A stretch of 46,828 nucleotides of DNA, from positions 1 through 46,828 of the forward strand of contig JAURVZ010000017.1 in the NCBI GenBank assembly GCA_030655215.1. Direction: 5' to 3'. This document shows positions 44,986 through 46,828 of this stretch, piece by piece. Origin of the DNA: Pseudolabrys sp. GTDB lineage: Bacteria > Pseudomonadota > Alphaproteobacteria > Rhizobiales > Xanthobacteraceae. Position 1 is the stretch's first letter, and each line of letters starts with the position of its first letter. Under the pieces are notes generated by a model. The model did no database searches and was not told the origin of the DNA. It was given only the letters and a program-made list of their open reading frames with translations. Position numbers and translations under genes: made by a program.

Positions 44986-45618
44986 ATGAGAGACCCGGTC
45001 GAAACCTACATGAACCTTGTCCCGATGGTGGTCGAGCAGACCAACCGCGGCGAACGGGCCTATGATATTTTCTCGCGCCTTCTGAAAGAACGCATCATCT
45101 TCATCACCGGTCCGATCGAGGACGGGATGGCGACGCTTGTCGTCGCGCAGCTGCTTTTCCTCGAAGCGGAAAATCCGAAAAAAGAAATCTCGATGTACAT
45201 CAACTCGCCCGGTGGCGTGGTGACGTCGGGCATGGCGATCTACGACACGATGCAGTTCATCCGTCCGCAAGTGTCGACGCTCTGCGTCGGCCAGGCGGCG
45301 TCGATGGGCTCGCTGCTGCTCGCTGCCGGCGCCAAGGACATGCGCTTTGCGCTGCCGAACGCGCGCATCATGGTGCATCAGCCGTCCGGTGGTTTTCAGG
45401 GGCAGGCGACCGACATCATGCTGCACGCCCAGGAGATCCTTAATCTCAAGAAGCGCCTGAACGAGATCTACGTGCATCATACCGGCCAGTCGCTGAAGAA
45501 GATTGAAGATGCGCTGGAGCGCGATTACTTCCTCACTGCCGAGATGGCGAAAGACTTCGGCCTTGTTGACCAGGTGATCGACAAGCGCCCGCAGGACATG
45601 CTGCCGAAGCCGGTCTGA
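44986..45618 (+). CDS. clpP: ATP-dependent Clp protease proteolytic subunit
   Basis: A 210-residue serine protease that forms two stacked heptameric rings and works with ClpX or ClpA. Catalytic triad: Ser106 in [11 protein letters not shown], His131 in IMVHQPSGG and Asp180 in LERDYFL. The start ATG at 44986 has GGAG 6-7 nt upstream and yields [20 protein letters not shown], the usual N-terminus in Rhizobiales; an in-frame ATG at 44968 is less likely. The glycine-rich [14 protein letters not shown] loop is normal. Confidence 0.97.
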   Translation: MRDPVETYMNLVPMVVEQTNRGERAYDIFSRLLKERIIFITGPIEDGMATLVVAQLLFLEAENPKKEISMYINSPGGVVTSGMAIYDTMQFIRPQVSTLCVGQAASMGSLLLAAGAKDMRFALPNARIMVHQPSGGFQGQATDIMLHAQEILNLKKRLNEIYVHHTGQSLKKIEDALERDYFLTAEMAKDFGLVDQVIDKRPQDMLPKPV

Positions 45619-46010
45619 TCTGGCGAGTGGCTACGGAACGAAGCTGGCGTCGTGCGTTGACGGTGCGACACGCGGTCACCGCCGGGGAGGCATCTGATTT
45701 GATAGTTCCCGCCGGTTGGCGGGAACTGGCCTGAAACGTGGTGTCCGGGAACCGTTTTTCTGCACAATCCCGCCGCACGTTATCGTTAATACATTCTTGA
45801 TTATCATGCCGTTAGCATGCTTGGCTTATGGTGTGGGAGTGTTCGAGGGACCGCAGGCCTCCCTGATCGTTTGGCCGCCGTGCTGGTAATCCGGCGCGAA
45901 ACTTGCTTCGTTGGAAATGGCGAGTGCTGTAGGTTCGCCGGCCGCGGAGAGTTCGAACGAGTGATGCTCGTCAAACGAGCCAGCTTGATTCGAGTGTGAC
46001 GGAGAATGGA
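45619..46010. promoter_or_regulatory. 392-bp clpP-clpX intergenic region
   Basis: No convincing gene here. The main element is a perfect 9-bp hairpin at 45705-45726 (GTTCCCGCC, GGTT loop, GGCGGGAAC), not followed by a T-run. The stretch 45780-45830 is A+T-richer and could hold the clpX promoter (a TTGATT is near 45798), but no convincing -10 partner at the right distance is present. A small frame at 45817-45999 looks like chance. GGAG (45991-46010 region) precedes clpX. Confidence 0.45.
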
Positions 46011-46828
46011 ATGAGCAAAGTCGGCGGCAGCGATTCCAAGAACACCCTCTACTGCTCGTTCTGCGGCAAGAGCCAGCACGAAGTACGCAAACTCATCGCC
46101 GGTCCGACCGTGTTTATCTGCGATGAATGCGTCGAGCTCTGCATGGACATCATTCGCGAGGAAAACAAATCCTCGCTGGTCAAGTCGCGAGACGGCATTC
46201 CGACGCCCAAGGAAATCTGCAAGGTCCTTGACGATTATGTGATCGGTCAGCTGCATGCCAAGCGCGTGCTCTCGGTCGCCGTGCACAATCATTACAAGCG
46301 CCTCAACCACCAGGCAAAGCACAACGACGTCGAGTTGGCGAAGTCGAACATCCTGCTGATCGGTCCGACCGGTTCGGGCAAGACTTTGCTTGCGCAGACG
46401 CTCGCCCGTATCCTCGACGTGCCGTTCACGATGGCCGACGCGACGACCCTGACCGAAGCCGGTTATGTCGGCGAAGACGTCGAGAACAACATTCTCAAGC
46501 TGTTGCAGGCCGCCTATTACAACGTCGAACGCGCCCAGCGCGGCATCGTCTATATCGACGAAATCGACAAGATTTCTCGCAAGTCCGACAATCCGTCGAT
46601 CACCCGCGATGTGTCGGGTGAGGGCGTGCAGCAGGCTTTGCTGAAGATCATGGAAGGCACCGTTGCCTCTGTGCCGCCGCAGGGCGGGCGCAAGCATCCG
46701 CAGCAGGAATTCCGGCAGGTGGACACCACCAACATCTTGTTCGTCTGCGGCGGCGCCTTCTCCGGCCTCGACAAGATTATCTCGTCGCGCGGCAAGTCGA
46801 CCTCGATCGGCTTCGGCGCCCGCGTCTC
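46011..46828 (+). CDS. clpX: ATP-dependent Clp protease ATP-binding subunit ClpX, N-terminal part
   Basis: The first 272 residues of an approximately 420-residue AAA+ unfoldase; the window ends inside it. The zinc-binding domain has Cys15, Cys18, Cys37 and Cys40 ([24 protein letters not shown] spacing). The Walker A motif is [18 protein letters not shown] with Lys124, Walker B is [17 protein letters not shown], and the pore-1 loop lies in [19 protein letters not shown]. The start ATG follows a GGAG. The gene is intact as far as it can be read. Confidence 0.97.
   Translation, partial: MSKVGGSDSKNTLYCSFCGKSQHEVRKLIAGPTVFICDECVELCMDIIREENKSSLVKSRDGIPTPKEICKVLDDYVIGQLHAKRVLSVAVHNHYKRLNHQAKHNDVELAKSNILLIGPTGSGKTLLAQTLARILDVPFTMADATTLTEAGYVGEDVENNILKLLQAAYYNVERAQRGIVYIDEIDKISRKSDNPSITRDVSGEGVQQALLKIMEGTVASVPPQGGRKHPQQEFRQVDTTNILFVCGGAFSGLDKIISSRGKSTSIGFGARV

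Noticed and set aside
45817..45999. A 60-codon frame in the clpP-clpX gap
   Set aside because: No ribosome-binding site, no family resemblance, and it lies within the expected clpX leader.

Overview
The window is a 46.8 kb piece of a G+C-rich chromosome. Gene content and order point to an alphaproteobacterium of the order Hyphomicrobiales (Rhizobiales), most likely near the Nitrobacteraceae/Xanthobacteraceae. The pointers are: the run hppA, bamE, cytochrome bc1 chaperone, DUF177, plsX, fabH, ihfA, merR; both a type I (glnA) and a eukaryote-like type II (glnII) glutamine synthetase; a DUF2735 gene; a DUF2842 gene; and intergenic palindromic repeats of a kind I associate with Bradyrhizobium relatives. 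The family-level placement is inference from the sequence alone.

Layout. (1) 1-6555 is conserved housekeeping: the 3' part of a proton-pumping pyrophosphatase, the outer-membrane assembly lipoprotein BamE on the other strand, then envelope and lipid genes (plsX-fabH overlap by 4 nt), IHF alpha and a MerR-type regulator. (2) 6552-22617 is an exopolysaccharide/capsule locus interrupted by a tRNA-Pro. It has a flippase-like/O-antigen-ligase fusion, a Wzx-like flippase, family 2 and family 4 glycosyltransferases, two methyltransferases, a second ligase/polymerase, the priming phosphoglycosyltransferase, a Wzz/GumC-type chain-length protein with a degenerate ATPase, a FemAB/CelD-type acyltransferase and a polysaccharide deacetylase. 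(3) 22618-23994 is an accessory patch. It has two copies of a ~132-bp palindromic repeat, a small cysteine-rich ORF whose C-terminus is encoded by one repeat, about 400 bp of consecutive stem-loops with no convincing gene, and a remnant of a DUF433 antitoxin-type gene. (4) 23995-31415 carries mixed small and metabolic genes: heme A synthase, a VanX-type dipeptidase, O-acetylhomoserine sulfhydrylase, a CoA-binding protein, an ECHDC3-like crotonase and a PaaI thioesterase. (5) 31487-32566 is the rplM-rpsI operon with a clear promoter and terminator. (6) 32719-36794 carries a membrane diguanylate cyclase and a three-gene operon of nucleic-acid modifiers (methyltransferase, RsmC-like, RsuA-like). 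(7) 36844-41550 is a nitrogen-assimilation island: glnII, DUF2735, glutaminase, and glnB-glnA behind a very good sigma-54 promoter. (8) 41748-46828 carries the NAD(P)HX repair enzyme, tRNA-Leu, trigger factor, ClpP and the start of ClpX.

How the genes work together. The polysaccharide locus holds one full Wzx/Wzy-type route: priming, glycosyl transfer, flipping, polymerisation, length control and modification. The nitrogen island brings together synthesis (two GS isozymes), degradation (glutaminase) and the PII sensor; the glnBA promoter fits NtrC/RpoN control. Trigger factor, ClpP and ClpX form the usual folding/proteolysis block.

I did not find a clear undescribed defence or mobile system. 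The most unusual items are the flippase/ligase fusion, the pseudo-tyrosine-kinase GumC protein, the repeat-terminated cysteine-rich gene, the stem-loop-dense region at 23160-23536, and tandem perfect -24 elements upstream of glnB. All G+C statements are by eye, not computed.
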